From NCBI RefSeq assembly GCF_011602485.2, contig NZ_CP050022.2, forward strand, positions 4,732,001 through 4,796,000: DNA of 64,000 nt, written 5' to 3'. The DNA comes from Bradyrhizobium sp. 1(2017) (GTDB taxonomy: Bacteria; Pseudomonadota; Alphaproteobacteria; Rhizobiales; Xanthobacteraceae). Below are positions 20,358-29,163 of this stretch, piece by piece; positions within the stretch are counted from its first letter, which is position 1; each line of letters begins with the position of its first letter. The notes below the pieces were generated by a model. That model was not told where the DNA came from. It ran no database searches and saw nothing but the letters and a program-made list of their open reading frames with translations. The position numbers were made by a program, and so were the translations under genes.

Positions 20358-20383
20358 AAGGCCCGAACAACGGTTCGGGCCTT
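20358..20383 (-). terminator. Rho-independent terminator of rpoZ
   Basis: An 11-bp perfect stem (aaggcccgaac and gttcgggcctt) with a 4-nt loop. On the minus strand it is followed by tttgcttttgtt. It lies 39 bp beyond the rpoZ stop, so rpoZ is probably transcribed mostly on its own and rsh has its own promoter. Confidence 0.8.
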
Positions 20384-20422
20384 GATAAGATCACAAGAGA
20401 TCGATGATTGCGACGGGACGAT

Positions 20423-20815
20423 CTACTCGTCCTCCTCCGGCTGCTCCTCGGGCGGCGCGAGGCCTTCGAGACCCTTCAGGAGTTCCTCTTCGGTCATGCG
20501 TTCGACGGCGACCTCGGTGTCGTCCGCATCGACGCTCGCGCCGGCGGAACCGATCAGCGGCACCGTATCGGGCTCGGGCTCGTCGACCTCGACGAACTTC
20601 TGGAGCGAGTGCACCAGCTCCTCGCGGAGGTCCTCCGGCGAGACGGTCGTCTCCGCAATTTCGCGCAAAGACACAACAGGGTTCTTGTCGTTATCGCGGT
20701 CAACCGTTAGTTGTGAACCGGACGAAATCATGCGGGCACGGTGGGCGGCCAGCAGGACCAGGTCAAACCGGTTGTCGACCTTGTCGATACAATCTTCTAC
20801 GGTGACGCGAGCCAT
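20423..20815 (-). CDS. rpoZ: RNA polymerase omega subunit
   Basis: 130 residues. Assists folding of beta-prime and assembly of RNA polymerase. The N-terminal [20 protein letters not shown] is the standard omega opening, followed by LLAAHRARM and [10 protein letters not shown]. The acidic C-terminal extension (about residues 75-130, ending [10 protein letters not shown]) is typical of alphaproteobacterial omega. It is followed by a clear terminator. Confidence 0.95.
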   Translation of the reverse strand: MARVTVEDCIDKVDNRFDLVLLAAHRARMISSGSQLTVDRDNDKNPVVSLREIAETTVSPEDLREELVHSLQKFVEVDEPEPDTVPLIGSAGASVDADDTEVAVERMTEEELLKGLEGLAPPEEQPEEDE

Positions 20816-21144
20816 GGACTGTCGCTCCGTTGTGGGTGGGACGAAATATGTGGATGATCGGGGCTAGTTATAGGGGCCGGGGCGATTTCGCAAGGCCAAT
20901 TTGTGATTTGGCCTCGCCAAACGGCTCTGCTACCCCCACATTGGGGCTGGGATGGGTGATTTGCCGGGCTGCCATCGAGGGCGGCGCCGGGCGTATGCGG
21001 GTCCGCCATAACTATACCTTGATTGCCCCGACTTCTCCGGATTTGCGGTTTCGACGGGTTTCGACGGCGCCTTAGACCAGCGCGGCTTGCTGCCGCCGCG
21101 CCAACAATAAACGATCAATCACGAACTCTACGCGAGCAAACTGA
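20816..21144. promoter_or_regulatory. Divergent intergenic region between rpoZ and the NYN-domain gene
   Basis: 329 bp that must hold the leftward rpoZ promoter and probably the rightward promoter of the NYN-domain gene. I see no ORF or repeat worth calling and cannot place the promoters with confidence. Confidence 0.4.
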
Positions 21145-21789
21145 ATGTCACTTTCTCCTACCAACAAGATCGCGCTCTTCATCGACGGGGCCAATCTCTA
21201 CGCGACGGCGAAAACTCTGGGCTTCGACATCGATTACAAGCGCCTGCTGAAGGAGTTTCAGAGCCGCGGGACGTTGTTGCGGGCGTTCTACTACACCGCG
21301 ATCATCGAGGATCAGGAATATTCCTCGATTCGCCCCTTGATCGATTGGCTGGACTACAACGGCTACACCGTCGTCACCAAGGCGACCAAGGAATTCATCG
21401 ACGCCTCCGGACGCCGCAAGGTCAAGGGCAACATGGACATCGAGCTCGCCGTGGATGCCATGGAGCTCGCCGAGCACATCGACCAGATGGTGCTGTTCTC
21501 GGGCGACGGCGACTTCCGCTCCCTGGTCGAGGCCGTCCAGCGCCGCGGCGTGCGGGTCACCGTGATCTCCACCATCGCCAGCCAGCCGCCGATGATCGCC
21601 GACGAACTGCGCCGCCAGGCCGATGTCTTCACCGACCTCGTCGAGCTGCAATCCAAGCTCGGCCGCGACCCGTCCGAACGCCCCGCCCCGCGTGACCGCG
21701 GCGAGCGCGAGGGACGCCACCACGCCCCGCAATTCCTCCAGCGCGCAACCACGATGGCGCCGAGGGGCGATGACGACTTCGAGGAGTGA
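21145..21789 (+). CDS. NYN-domain (LabA/DUF88-type) putative RNase
   Basis: 214 residues. The PIN-like NYN fold is visible: ALFIDGANLY with the first acidic residue, GNMDIELAVDAMELA with central acidic residues, and VLFSGDGDFRSLVEA with the third cluster. A basic and acidic disordered tail runs from about residue 172. NYN proteins of this class are predicted metal-dependent ribonucleases. The target is unknown. The 3' end overlaps the following uracil-DNA glycosylase gene by 20 nt, so the two are likely coexpressed. Confidence 0.88.
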   Translation: MSLSPTNKIALFIDGANLYATAKTLGFDIDYKRLLKEFQSRGTLLRAFYYTAIIEDQEYSSIRPLIDWLDYNGYTVVTKATKEFIDASGRRKVKGNMDIELAVDAMELAEHIDQMVLFSGDGDFRSLVEAVQRRGVRVTVISTIASQPPMIADELRRQADVFTDLVELQSKLGRDPSERPAPRDRGEREGRHHAPQFLQRATTMAPRGDDDFEE

Positions 21790-22444
21790 GGCAGCCCGGT
21801 CAAGCCGCCAGCCTTCCACCGTCGTTCCCGACCATGACTGCCCGCTTTGTCCGCGCCTGGTCGCCTTTCGCGAGGCGAACCGTGCGCGCGAGCCGTTGTG
21901 GCACAATGCACCGGTTGCCCCGTTCGGCGACATCCGCGCGCGTCTCCTGATCGTCGGCCTCGCGCCCGGGATGCAGGGCGCCAACCGCACCGGTCGCCCC
22001 TTCACCGGCGACTATGCCGGTGATCTCCTCTACGCGACGCTGCTCGAATATGGCTTTGCCAGGGGTACCTATCAGGCCCGCCCCGACGACGGCCTGAAAC
22101 TGGTCGACTGCCGGATCGCCAATGCCGTGCATTGCGTGCCTCCGCAGAACAAGCCGCTTCCGGTCGAGATCACCACCTGCCGCCAGTTTCTCATCGCGAA
22201 TCTCGAGACGATGCCGAAGCTGCGCGCGATCGTCGCGCTCGGGCGGATTGCGCACGACAGCGTGCTCAAGCCGCTCAAGCTGAAGGCCTCCCAGGCCCCC
22301 TTCGGTCACGGCGCAGTGCATCAGGCCGGCGCGTTCAGGCTCTACGACAGCTATCACTGCTCCCGCTACAACACGAACACCGGCGTGCTGACGCCGGACA
22401 TGTTCCGATCCGTGTTCGCGAAGGTGAAGGCCGACCTCGATTAG
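21770..22444 (+). CDS. Family 5 uracil-DNA glycosylase (UDGb type)
   Basis: Excises uracil and related deaminated bases from DNA. Start placed at the ATG at 21770, inside the end of the preceding gene, giving 224 residues. The Cys pair DHDCPLCPRL is the N-terminal part of the iron-sulfur cluster ligands. GLAPGMQGANRTGRPFTGD is the family 5 version of motif A, which lacks the catalytic Asp of family 1. The C-terminal motif is DSYHCSRYNTNTG. Longer upstream reading into the other gene is not protein-like. Confidence 0.88.
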   Translation: MTTSRSEAARSSRQPSTVVPDHDCPLCPRLVAFREANRAREPLWHNAPVAPFGDIRARLLIVGLAPGMQGANRTGRPFTGDYAGDLLYATLLEYGFARGTYQARPDDGLKLVDCRIANAVHCVPPQNKPLPVEITTCRQFLIANLETMPKLRAIVALGRIAHDSVLKPLKLKASQAPFGHGAVHQAGAFRLYDSYHCSRYNTNTGVLTPDMFRSVFAKVKADLD

Positions 22445-22447
22445 GTC

Positions 22448-23026
22448 TTACTTGACCGGATTGGCCTTCAGCCAGTCGAGCACGTCGCCGGCGTTCCGGT
22501 CCGGCGGGAACACCGGATAGAACACGTGCGTGATCCTGGCATCGTCGATGATCAGCGCAAGGCGCTTGATCAGCGTCAGGCCCGCAACCTCCATCGTCGG
22601 CAGCTTCAGCGCGCGCGTCAGCGCCAGCTTCTCGTCTGACAGCACCGGGAATGGCAGGTGCAGCCGCGAGGCCATCTCGATCTGGTAGTCGTTGCTCTGG
22701 GTCGACAGGCCGAACACGTGCGAGGCGCCGGCCGCCTTCAGCTCGGCGAACAGATCGCGGAACGCGCAGGTCTGCGGCGTGCAACCGCGTGCGCCCGGGA
22801 TCATGTCCCAATCGTCAACCAGCGCGATCTTGCCGGGCTCGCCGGTGCGCGGATAGGCGAACACCACGGTGCGGCCTCGCAGCGCCAACAGCGTGACCGA
22901 CCTGTCGTCGGTCGCGAGCAGCCCGATCGGCGGCAGCGTCATGCCCTTGAGATGCGCGGCGCCGCCGTCGTCGGTCGGCGCGGGAATCTTGCTCCAATCG
23001 ACCTCGAGCAGGTTCCTCTGGGTCAT
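22448..23026 (-). CDS. Peroxiredoxin (AhpC/TSA family, BCP-like)
   Basis: 192 residues. Thiol peroxidase reducing peroxides. The peroxidatic and probable resolving cysteines are in ARGCTPQTCAFRD (C-x4-C, as in BCP). The usual YPxxxTPGC region is expanded to YPRTGEPG followed by about a dozen residues before the Cys motif, an insertion that defines a distinct bacterial subgroup. It converges with the glycosylase gene and ends 3 bp from it. It lies 4 bp downstream of smpB, in the same direction. Confidence 0.88.
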   Translation of the reverse strand: MTQRNLLEVDWSKIPAPTDDGGAAHLKGMTLPPIGLLATDDRSVTLLALRGRTVVFAYPRTGEPGKIALVDDWDMIPGARGCTPQTCAFRDLFAELKAAGASHVFGLSTQSNDYQIEMASRLHLPFPVLSDEKLALTRALKLPTMEVAGLTLIKRLALIIDDARITHVFYPVFPPDRNAGDVLDWLKANPVK

Positions 23027-23030
23027 TCCG

Positions 23031-23504
23031 CTACCCCCTCGCCCGCATCAGGCGGCCCTTCTCCCGGCTCCAGTCGCGCTTCTTCTCGGACTCACGCTTG
23101 TCGTGCAGCTTCTTGCCCTTTGCAACCGCCAGCTGCAGCTTCGCCCGGCCGCGCTCGTTAAAGTAGAGCTTCAGCGGGATTAGCGTCATGCCCTCGCGGT
23201 CGACTGCGCCCATCAGCTTGTTGATCTGCCGGCGATGCAGCAACAGCTTTCGTGGCCGCTTGGGCTCGTGGTTGAAACGGTTGCCTTGAAGATATTCGGG
23301 GATGGTGGCGTTGATCAGCCAGATCTCGCCGTCCTTGGAATCGGCATAGGATTCCGCGATCGTGCTCTTGCCGTTGCGGATCGACTTGACCTCGGTGCCG
23401 GTCAGCGCAATGCCAGCCTCGATCGTATCCTCGATGGCATAGTTGAAGCGAGCCTTGCGATTCTCCGCCATGACCTTGATCGGACGTTCGTTCTTATCGG
23501 CCAT
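23031..23504 (-). CDS. smpB: SsrA-binding protein
   Basis: 157 residues from the ATG at 23504; a TTG three codons upstream would also be open. SmpB binds tmRNA and is required for trans-translation. Signatures include [29 protein letters not shown], the OB-fold core and the basic tail ([19 protein letters not shown]). tmRNA itself is not in this window. Confidence 0.95.
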   Translation of the reverse strand: MADKNERPIKVMAENRKARFNYAIEDTIEAGIALTGTEVKSIRNGKSTIAESYADSKDGEIWLINATIPEYLQGNRFNHEPKRPRKLLLHRRQINKLMGAVDREGMTLIPLKLYFNERGRAKLQLAVAKGKKLHDKRESEKKRDWSREKGRLMRARG

Positions 23505-23563
23505 GGAAAACAAACCTGATCGAGATGCGCACGTAAGCTAACAGTTTGGATGAAGCGTGCGCG

Positions 23564-24004
23564 TCACTTCTTGAGGAGATCGCGGATCTCCGTCAGCAGC
23601 ACGACCTCCTCCGACGGCTTCGCCGGTTCCGCGGGCTTGGTCTCTTCCTTCCGCTTCAGCGTGTTCATGGCGCGGATCACCAGGAACAGCACGAAGGCGA
23701 TGATGATGAAGTTGATCGTGAGCGTCAGGAAGCTGCCGTAAGCGAGGACTGCGCCTTGCTTTTTCGCATCCGCTAAGTTGGTGGCGGTCACCGCCTTGGA
23801 CAAGGGGGCGAAGTAGTTCGAGAAGTCGAGGCCGCCGGTCGCAGCGCCAATGATCGGCATGATGATGTCACCGACCAGCGACGTGACGATGGCGCCGAAG
23901 GCCGCGCCGATGATGACGCCGACCGCGAGGTCGACGACATTGCCTTTCATGGCGAACTCGCGGAATTCCTTCAGCATCCGCGTGCCCTTTTCCTCGACGC
24001 TCAT
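23564..24004 (-). CDS. mscL: Large-conductance mechanosensitive channel
   Basis: 146 residues, or 137 from the internal ATG at residue 10, which is the usual MscL start ([20 protein letters not shown]). The first transmembrane helix is [20 protein letters not shown] and the second covers about residues 88-110. The C-terminal cytoplasmic helix ends [12 protein letters not shown]. It opens under membrane tension to release solutes in hypo-osmotic shock. It lies 27 bp downstream of dapA. Confidence 0.95.
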   Translation of the reverse strand: MSVEEKGTRMLKEFREFAMKGNVVDLAVGVIIGAAFGAIVTSLVGDIIMPIIGAATGGLDFSNYFAPLSKAVTATNLADAKKQGAVLAYGSFLTLTINFIIIAFVLFLVIRAMNTLKRKEETKPAEPAKPSEEVVLLTEIRDLLKK

Positions 24005-24031
24005 GAACGGCCCCCCCGATTGACTAGCTCA

Positions 24032-24922
24032 TCAGTTGATCAGTCCGGCGTGCACCATGGCACTGCGCACGGCAACGCGCGTCGGCTCCGAGACCGGCAC
24101 CATCGGCAGCCGCAGCGTCTCGTCCAGCTTGCCGAGCAGCGACATCGCGTACTTGATCGGCGCCGGATTGCTCTCGATGAAGAGGTTGTTGTGCAGCGGC
24201 ATCAGCTTGTCGTGGATCGCGAGCGCCGCCTTGGTGTCGCCCTTCGCCCAGGCAGCCTGAAACTCCGAGCACAGGCGCGGCGCGACGTTCGAGGTCACCG
24301 AGATGCAGCCGTGACCGCCATGGGCCATGTAGCCGAGGATGGTCGCGTCCTCGCCGGAGAGCTGGTTGAAGTCCTCGCCCATCGCCGCGCGCTGCTGCGA
24401 GACGCGGACCATGCTGGCGGTGGCGTCCTTGACGCCGGCGATGTTCTTCAGCTCCCACAGCCGCTTCATGGTGTCGACCGACATGTCGATCACCGAGCGC
24501 GGCGGGATGTTGTAGATGATGATGGGAATCCCGATCGCGTCGTTGATCGCCTTGAAGTGCTGGTACATGCCTTCTTGCGTCGGCTTGTTGTAGTAGGGCG
24601 TCACGACCAGCACGGCGTCCGCGCCCGCCTTCTCGGCGTGCTGGGCGAGCTCGATCGCCTCCTTGGTCGAGTTGGACCCGGCACCGGCGACGACGGGCAC
24701 GCGGCCCTTGGCTTCAGCGATGCACCATTCGACGACCTTCTTGTGCTCGTCATGGCTGAGCGTCGGGCTCTCGCCGGTGGTGCCGACCGGGACCAGGCCA
24801 TTGGTGCCTTCAGAGATCTGCCAATTGACCAGGGAGCGGAACGCCGCCTCGTCCAGCGAGCCGTTCTTGAACGGGGTGACCAAGGCGGTGAACGACCCCC
24901 GGAATTTCGTCTTGGCTGCCAT
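24032..24922 (-). CDS. dapA: 4-hydroxy-tetrahydrodipicolinate synthase
   Basis: 296 residues from the ATG at 24922, which has GGAGGAA about 5 nt upstream. The longer frame to 25099 is not protein-like. Condenses pyruvate with aspartate semialdehyde in the lysine/diaminopimelate pathway. Signatures are [20 protein letters not shown] (substrate-binding Thr pair), [10 protein letters not shown], and the Schiff-base Lys in [11 protein letters not shown]. Divergent from the lytic transglycosylase gene, which links two cell-wall functions. Confidence 0.93.
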   Translation of the reverse strand: MAAKTKFRGSFTALVTPFKNGSLDEAAFRSLVNWQISEGTNGLVPVGTTGESPTLSHDEHKKVVEWCIAEAKGRVPVVAGAGSNSTKEAIELAQHAEKAGADAVLVVTPYYNKPTQEGMYQHFKAINDAIGIPIIIYNIPPRSVIDMSVDTMKRLWELKNIAGVKDATASMVRVSQQRAAMGEDFNQLSGEDATILGYMAHGGHGCISVTSNVAPRLCSEFQAAWAKGDTKAALAIHDKLMPLHNNLFIESNPAPIKYAMSLLGKLDETLRLPMVPVSEPTRVAVRSAMVHAGLIN

Positions 24923-25147
24923 GGACTTCCTCCGTACGCGGCGATCTCTCGAGCAAGCCCCCTTCATATCGGGTCTGTCCCTTCGGTAAAAGGGCCGCTG
25001 CCGTGTGACGCACCGTTTAGGCCGCGATTTTGCCGCGGTGATGGTGCAAATCGGCCCGAGGTAAGCGGCTGTTGGTATTTTGTCCGCATATTCAATCAAA
25101 TACAGCTAGATCCTAGCCACTTGACTGATTCGGGGCGACGAAACGCC

Positions 25148-27649
25148 GTGACCTCCCTTTCTCGTGCCGCATGGCGATCCCTAGGCCTGGTCGCATGCCT
25201 GATGGCAGGGCTGTCGGTCGGCTGTGCTGCGCTGGCCAAATCCAACGAGACAGCCGCAGACGAGGCCAAGACCCCCGCTAAGCCGGCCGCCAAGGACCAT
25301 TCCAAGGGAACCGGCAAGGAAACATCCAAAGACACGTCCACCGCCAAGGGCGCCAGCAAGGGTGCGGCCAGCGCCCCGGCCAAGGATGCCGCGAAGAAAC
25401 CTGCCAAGGACGCCGGCAAGGACACTGGCAAGGACGCGGGCAAGGAATCCCCGAAGGACAAGCCCAAGCCGGCGACAGCAGCGAAGCCGGCGGCAGTAGC
25501 GCAGCCGGCCGCAGCACCGAAGCCCGCGGCGGTGTCCAAGCCTGCGGCCCCCGCGCCAAAGCCGCACCCGGCCGCCGGTACTTCGGCGCCCAAGACTGCA
25601 CCCGCCGCCCCTTCGACGGCCACCGTCAGACCAACCGCCCCGGCCCCCGCCAAACCCCTCGCAGCTCCGGTGCTGGCTCCTGCGACCCGACAGCATGCAG
25701 CGCCGCGCAAGCCGGTCATCCCGGCCGCGGTCGCGGCGACATCGTCGACGTCGCAGGCCGACAAGGACACGCTCGAAAACGTCATCGAGCTCGTGCGCAA
25801 GCGCAAGGCGGCCGACGCCACCAGCTATGCGGCCTCGATCTCCGATCCCGTCGCGCGAAAGCTCGCGGAGTGGATCATCCTGCGCAGCGAGGACAATGGC
25901 GCGACGGTAGAGCGCTATCGGGCCTTCATCTCCGCCAATCCGAGCTGGCCGTCGCAAACTTTCCTGCGCCGGCGCCTCGAGGCTGCGATGTGGGACGATC
26001 GGCGCGATGATTCCGTTGCGTGGTCGTGGTTCGAGAACGAGTCTCCGATCTCCGCCAAGGGTCGCTTCACGCTTGCCAAGGCGATGCTGGCGCGCGGCGA
26101 CCGGGCCAATGCCGAGCGTCTGGTGCGCGAGGCCTGGCGCAGCGATCCGATGTCGGAAGACACGGAGAACAACGCGCTCGACCAGTTCGGCGCCTTGCTG
26201 ACGCCAGGCGATCAGAAGGCACGGATGGACACCCTGCTCTATGGCAGCGAGAACGAGGCTGCGCTTCGCGCCGCAAAGCGCCTCGGCGCTGGCTATGTCG
26301 CGCTGGCCAAGGCCCGCATCGCCGCCGTCAAGAAGGCGCCGAACGCACGCGCGCTGCTCGACGCGGTGCCGCGCGAGCTGCACAACGATCCCGGCTTCAT
26401 GTTCAGCAAGATCCAGCTGCTGCGCCGCGAGGAGAAATTCGCCGAAGCCGCGCAGCTTATGCTGTCGGCACCGAAGGATCCGGGCCGGCTCTACAATCTC
26501 GACGAATGGTGGATCGAGCGCCGTCTTCTGGCGCGCAAGATGATCGACACCGAGGAATTCCGCAGCGCCTATCTGATCGCGCGCGACGCCGCGCTGCCCT
26601 CGCGCGACATCTACAAGACCGAGCAGGAGTTCACCGCCGGGTGGATCGCGCTCCGCTTCCTCAGCGACCCCGCCGCCGCCGCGCAGCATTTCGCCCGCAT
26701 CGGGGTCGGCAGCGTCAATCCGACCGCGCTGGCGCGCGCCGGTTATTGGCAGGGCCGCGCCGCTGAAGCCATGGGTCGCCAGCAGGAGGCGCGCAACGCG
26801 TACGCCCGCGCCGCCGAGCAGTCGACCAGCTATTACGGCCAGCTCGCGCGCGCAAAGCTCGGCCTGCCCCAGATCGAGCTCAACAGCCAGCCGCGTGGCC
26901 GCGGCGCCGAACGGCTGGAGATCGTGCGCGCCGCGCAGCTGCTCTACGAGCTCGACGAGCGGGAAATGGCCGTGCCGATGCTCGCCGACATGGGCGAGAA
27001 CGGCGATCCCGAGGCGCTTGCCGGTCTCGGCGAGCTGACCCAGCGCTACAGCGACGCGCGCGGCATGCTGCTGCTCGGCAAGTCCGCGCTCAACCGCGGC
27101 CTGCCGTTCGACTTCTACGCTTACCCCATCAACGGCATTCCGCAGTTCACGCCCATCGGGCCCGAGGTCGAGCGCAGCATCATCTATGCGATCGCGCGGC
27201 AGGAAAGCGCGTTCAATCCGTCGGTGGTCTCGCCGGCGCAGGCCTATGGGCTGATGCAGGTGACGCCTGACGCCGCCCGCTACGTCTGCAAGCGTCACGG
27301 CGCGACCTACGATCTGTCCCGGCTGAAGAACGATTCGGTCTACAACGCCACGCTCGGCTCGGCCGAGCTCGGCGGACTGCTCGAGGATTATCGCGGCTCC
27401 TACATCATGACGTTTGCCGCCTACAATGCCGGCCGCGGCAGCGTGAAGAAGTGGGTCGACCGATATGGCGATCCGCGCGATCCGAAGGTCGACGCGGTCG
27501 ACTGGGTCGAGCTGATTCCGTTCTCCGAGACGCGCAACTACGTGCAGCGGATCATGGAGAACCTTCAGGTCTACCGCGCCCGCTTCGGCGGCGGCACGCG
27601 GTTGCAGATCGAGGCTGATTTGCGCCGCGGCGCCGTCAACCTGCAATAG
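25148..27649 (+). CDS. Soluble lytic murein transglycosylase with a long Lys/Ala/Pro-rich linker
   Basis: 833 residues from a GTG at 25148; the upstream frame lacks protein character. Cleaves peptidoglycan glycan strands with formation of 1,6-anhydro-muramyl ends. An N-terminal hydrophobic segment (LGLVACLMAGLSVGCAALA) is a signal peptide, with a Cys that does not make a canonical lipobox. Residues from about 30 to 195 are a low-complexity Lys/Ala/Pro/Thr linker. A helical Slt70-type superhelical region follows. The C-terminal SLT domain has the catalytic Glu686 in ARQESAFNP, then AYGLMQVTP and AAYNAGRGSV. Confidence 0.9.
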   Translation: MTSLSRAAWRSLGLVACLMAGLSVGCAALAKSNETAADEAKTPAKPAAKDHSKGTGKETSKDTSTAKGASKGAASAPAKDAAKKPAKDAGKDTGKDAGKESPKDKPKPATAAKPAAVAQPAAAPKPAAVSKPAAPAPKPHPAAGTSAPKTAPAAPSTATVRPTAPAPAKPLAAPVLAPATRQHAAPRKPVIPAAVAATSSTSQADKDTLENVIELVRKRKAADATSYAASISDPVARKLAEWIILRSEDNGATVERYRAFISANPSWPSQTFLRRRLEAAMWDDRRDDSVAWSWFENESPISAKGRFTLAKAMLARGDRANAERLVREAWRSDPMSEDTENNALDQFGALLTPGDQKARMDTLLYGSENEAALRAAKRLGAGYVALAKARIAAVKKAPNARALLDAVPRELHNDPGFMFSKIQLLRREEKFAEAAQLMLSAPKDPGRLYNLDEWWIERRLLARKMIDTEEFRSAYLIARDAALPSRDIYKTEQEFTAGWIALRFLSDPAAAAQHFARIGVGSVNPTALARAGYWQGRAAEAMGRQQEARNAYARAAEQSTSYYGQLARAKLGLPQIELNSQPRGRGAERLEIVRAAQLLYELDEREMAVPMLADMGENGDPEALAGLGELTQRYSDARGMLLLGKSALNRGLPFDFYAYPINGIPQFTPIGPEVERSIIYAIARQESAFNPSVVSPAQAYGLMQVTPDAARYVCKRHGATYDLSRLKNDSVYNATLGSAELGGLLEDYRGSYIMTFAAYNAGRGSVKKWVDRYGDPRDPKVDAVDWVELIPFSETRNYVQRIMENLQVYRARFGGGTRLQIEADLRRGAVNLQ

Positions 27650-28363
27650 CGGCATTCTCGTACGATATGCTGCCGGGGGCATCGGCAGCGAGCGATGCCG
27701 GCAGGCCTTGTGCGTCCGACTGCATCCGGAGCTGTGAGGCGGCGCTCAGGCGCTCCCTCTGCGACGCAGGGCAGTCGCATATGATCCTGGCGGCGGCCCG
27801 AGCCGACAATTCTGCAGAATGCGGCAGCGAACTCCCCAGGGGCCCCATAACGCATTGCTTCTATTGCGCTTTCGAGACGGTTCCGCGTGCCCTGGGGTTG
27901 CGCAGATTTGGCCCCTGGGCAAGGGCACGGTCTGACGGGTTTTGGCGCGATCGAAATTAACAAGGAAACTCAAGGAGAAGGCGAGCCCCCCTCCGCGACG
28001 TTCTATTTGCTTTGCGCAAGCGCCATGCCGGCAACGCCTTGGGAGGCAGCGAACACTCAGAGACCTTGGACCGGGCCGGCAGATGAACTGGCGCGGATAG
28101 CAGCCCCGCGGATTAGCCCTCACCTCCGCCAGCGCAGGATTTCCCAGTAAATTCAATTTATTACGCGAGAAGTCCGGCCTTCACGCGTGAAACCATCGCG
28201 CCCCTGCGCGCCAGACCTTCGACCTCCGCGTCCGTTCTCTCAACGTTCCGTTCGCGCCCCAAGGGCAAACCGCTTCGTTTTCAAAATCGCTGGGAATATT
28301 CGAGCAAAAACACGCGCTTCCAAATTGACCCGCCCGAGTAATTAGATGCATAAGGCTCGCACC
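27650..28363. other. Intergenic region with possible structured RNA, upstream of tRNA-Ser
   Basis: About 700 bp without a convincing protein gene. Two structures stand out: a perfect 12-bp palindrome attctgcagaat at 27809-27820, and a 10-bp inverted repeat cccaggggcc (27835-27844) with ggcccctggg (27910-27919) enclosing a smaller imperfect hairpin near 27850-27868. I cannot match it to a known RNA family such as SRP RNA, RNase P or tmRNA. Confidence 0.35.
28325..28353 (+). promoter_or_regulatory. Possible sigma-70-type promoter of tRNA-Ser
   Basis: TTGACC at 28325-28330, a 17-bp spacer, then gcataa at 28348-28353, which is 10 bp before the tRNA gene. The -35 element is good; the -10 element is weak. 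Confidence 0.35.
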
Positions 28364-28456
28364 GGAGAGGTGGCCGAGTGGCTGAAGGCAACGCTTTGCT
28401 AAAGCGTCATACGGTCTCAAGCTGTATCGAGGGTTCGAATCCCTCCCTCTCCGCCA
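28364..28456 (+). tRNA. tRNA-Ser (anticodon GCT)
   Basis: 93 nt including an encoded CCA. The acceptor stem pairs ggagagg (28364-28370) with cctctcc (28446-28452), with G as discriminator and CCA at 28454-28456. The anticodon loop tttgctaaa shows GCT. The long variable arm is as expected for a class II tRNA. The T-arm contains ggttcgaatcc. It reads serine codons AGC and AGT. Confidence 0.97.
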
Positions 28457-28556
28457 CCCAGCAGCAGAATCAGCCAAGGCCTGCGTGTTCTGTCGCTTGA
28501 ATGCGCAAGCAAAAGTCTGGCGCGAGGATCGGCGCCGAGCCCGGCCCGACTCGCCA

Positions 28557-28802
28557 TCATCTTAATATATGTGTCTGCTGCTGGCGGCCCGACCGCCAGA
28601 TCCGCCAATACGAGGGCGAGATCAGCACCGCTTCGCCAGCCCAGACGTTGAACCAGACGCCGGATCTGCGCCGGCATGGAAACGTCCAGGGCAAGATACC
28701 GGTCTTGTGCAGCCGTCCGAGCTCCAGATCGCAGTCGTCGGGCGCGATCTGAATCGGCAGCCATTGGCCCATGCCTGGGCCGGTCTTGTCGGGAGCGCTC
28801 AT
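28557..28802 (-). CDS. Small hypothetical protein
   Basis: 81 residues from the ATG at 28802; an ATG at 28772 would also serve. No domain name can be given. The chain reads as real protein: GQWLPIQIAPDDCDLELGRL near the N-terminus and ISPSYWRIWRSG near the end resemble a family of small rhizobial proteins with a WLPI..AP..DLEL start and a P(T/S)(H/Y)WR.W end, recalled from memory. It lies downstream of another small gene in the same direction. Confidence 0.45.
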   Translation of the reverse strand: MSAPDKTGPGMGQWLPIQIAPDDCDLELGRLHKTGILPWTFPCRRRSGVWFNVWAGEAVLISPSYWRIWRSGRQQQTHILR

Positions 28803-28896
28803 GCCTCGCTGGTCTAGGACCGGCACGACGCAAGAACTTTGATTCTGCGCAACGAGCTTGCCCCGTAAGAACACGGGGCCGGATGCGATTGTCAGC

Positions 28897-29163
28897 TCAG
28901 TGGGCGGAAGCCCACGCCCTCGCCTCGCGCTGCGCGGCCGAGATCTCGGCCTCCGACATCTGCCCGGCGACTTCCTGGCGCAGCGCGACGGCATCCTTAC
29001 GGCCCTTCAGAGCGGCGAGGTTGAACCATTTGTGCGCGGCGACGAGATCGACGAGGCCGGAGCGACCGCTCGCCCAGTAGATTCCGCGTTCGAACAGCAC
29101 GTCCGAGAGCGCGCTTGCGTCGATCGGCGTCGCCGTCTCCAGATCGAAAGTACCCTGAAACAT
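28897..29163 (-). CDS. Short Sel1-like repeat protein
   Basis: 88 residues. The segment DLVAAHKWFNLAALKG has the Sel1/TPR-like pattern (A.KWF..AA..G), and the helical, Ala-rich C-terminus (EISAAQREARAWASAH) fits a partial second repeat. Such proteins act as protein-binding scaffolds; no partner is evident. A Sel1 protein normally carries several repeats, so this is a minimal version. An A/G-rich stretch (aaaaaagggg, the complement of the C4-T6 run at about 29168-29177) lies a few bases upstream of the ATG and could be its ribosome-binding site. Confidence 0.65.
   Translation of the reverse strand: MFQGTFDLETATPIDASALSDVLFERGIYWASGRSGLVDLVAAHKWFNLAALKGRKDAVALRQEVAGQMSEAEISAAQREARAWASAH

Noticed and set aside
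25181..27682. 833-codon leftward open frame antisense to the lytic transglycosylase
   Set aside because: Shadow frame; the rightward frame has the signal peptide and the catalytic SLT motifs.
28181..28477. 98-codon leftward frame across the tRNA gene
   Set aside because: It reads through the tRNA-Ser gene; the GRDSNPRYSLRPYDALAKR-type translation is a known artefact of tRNA antisense strands.
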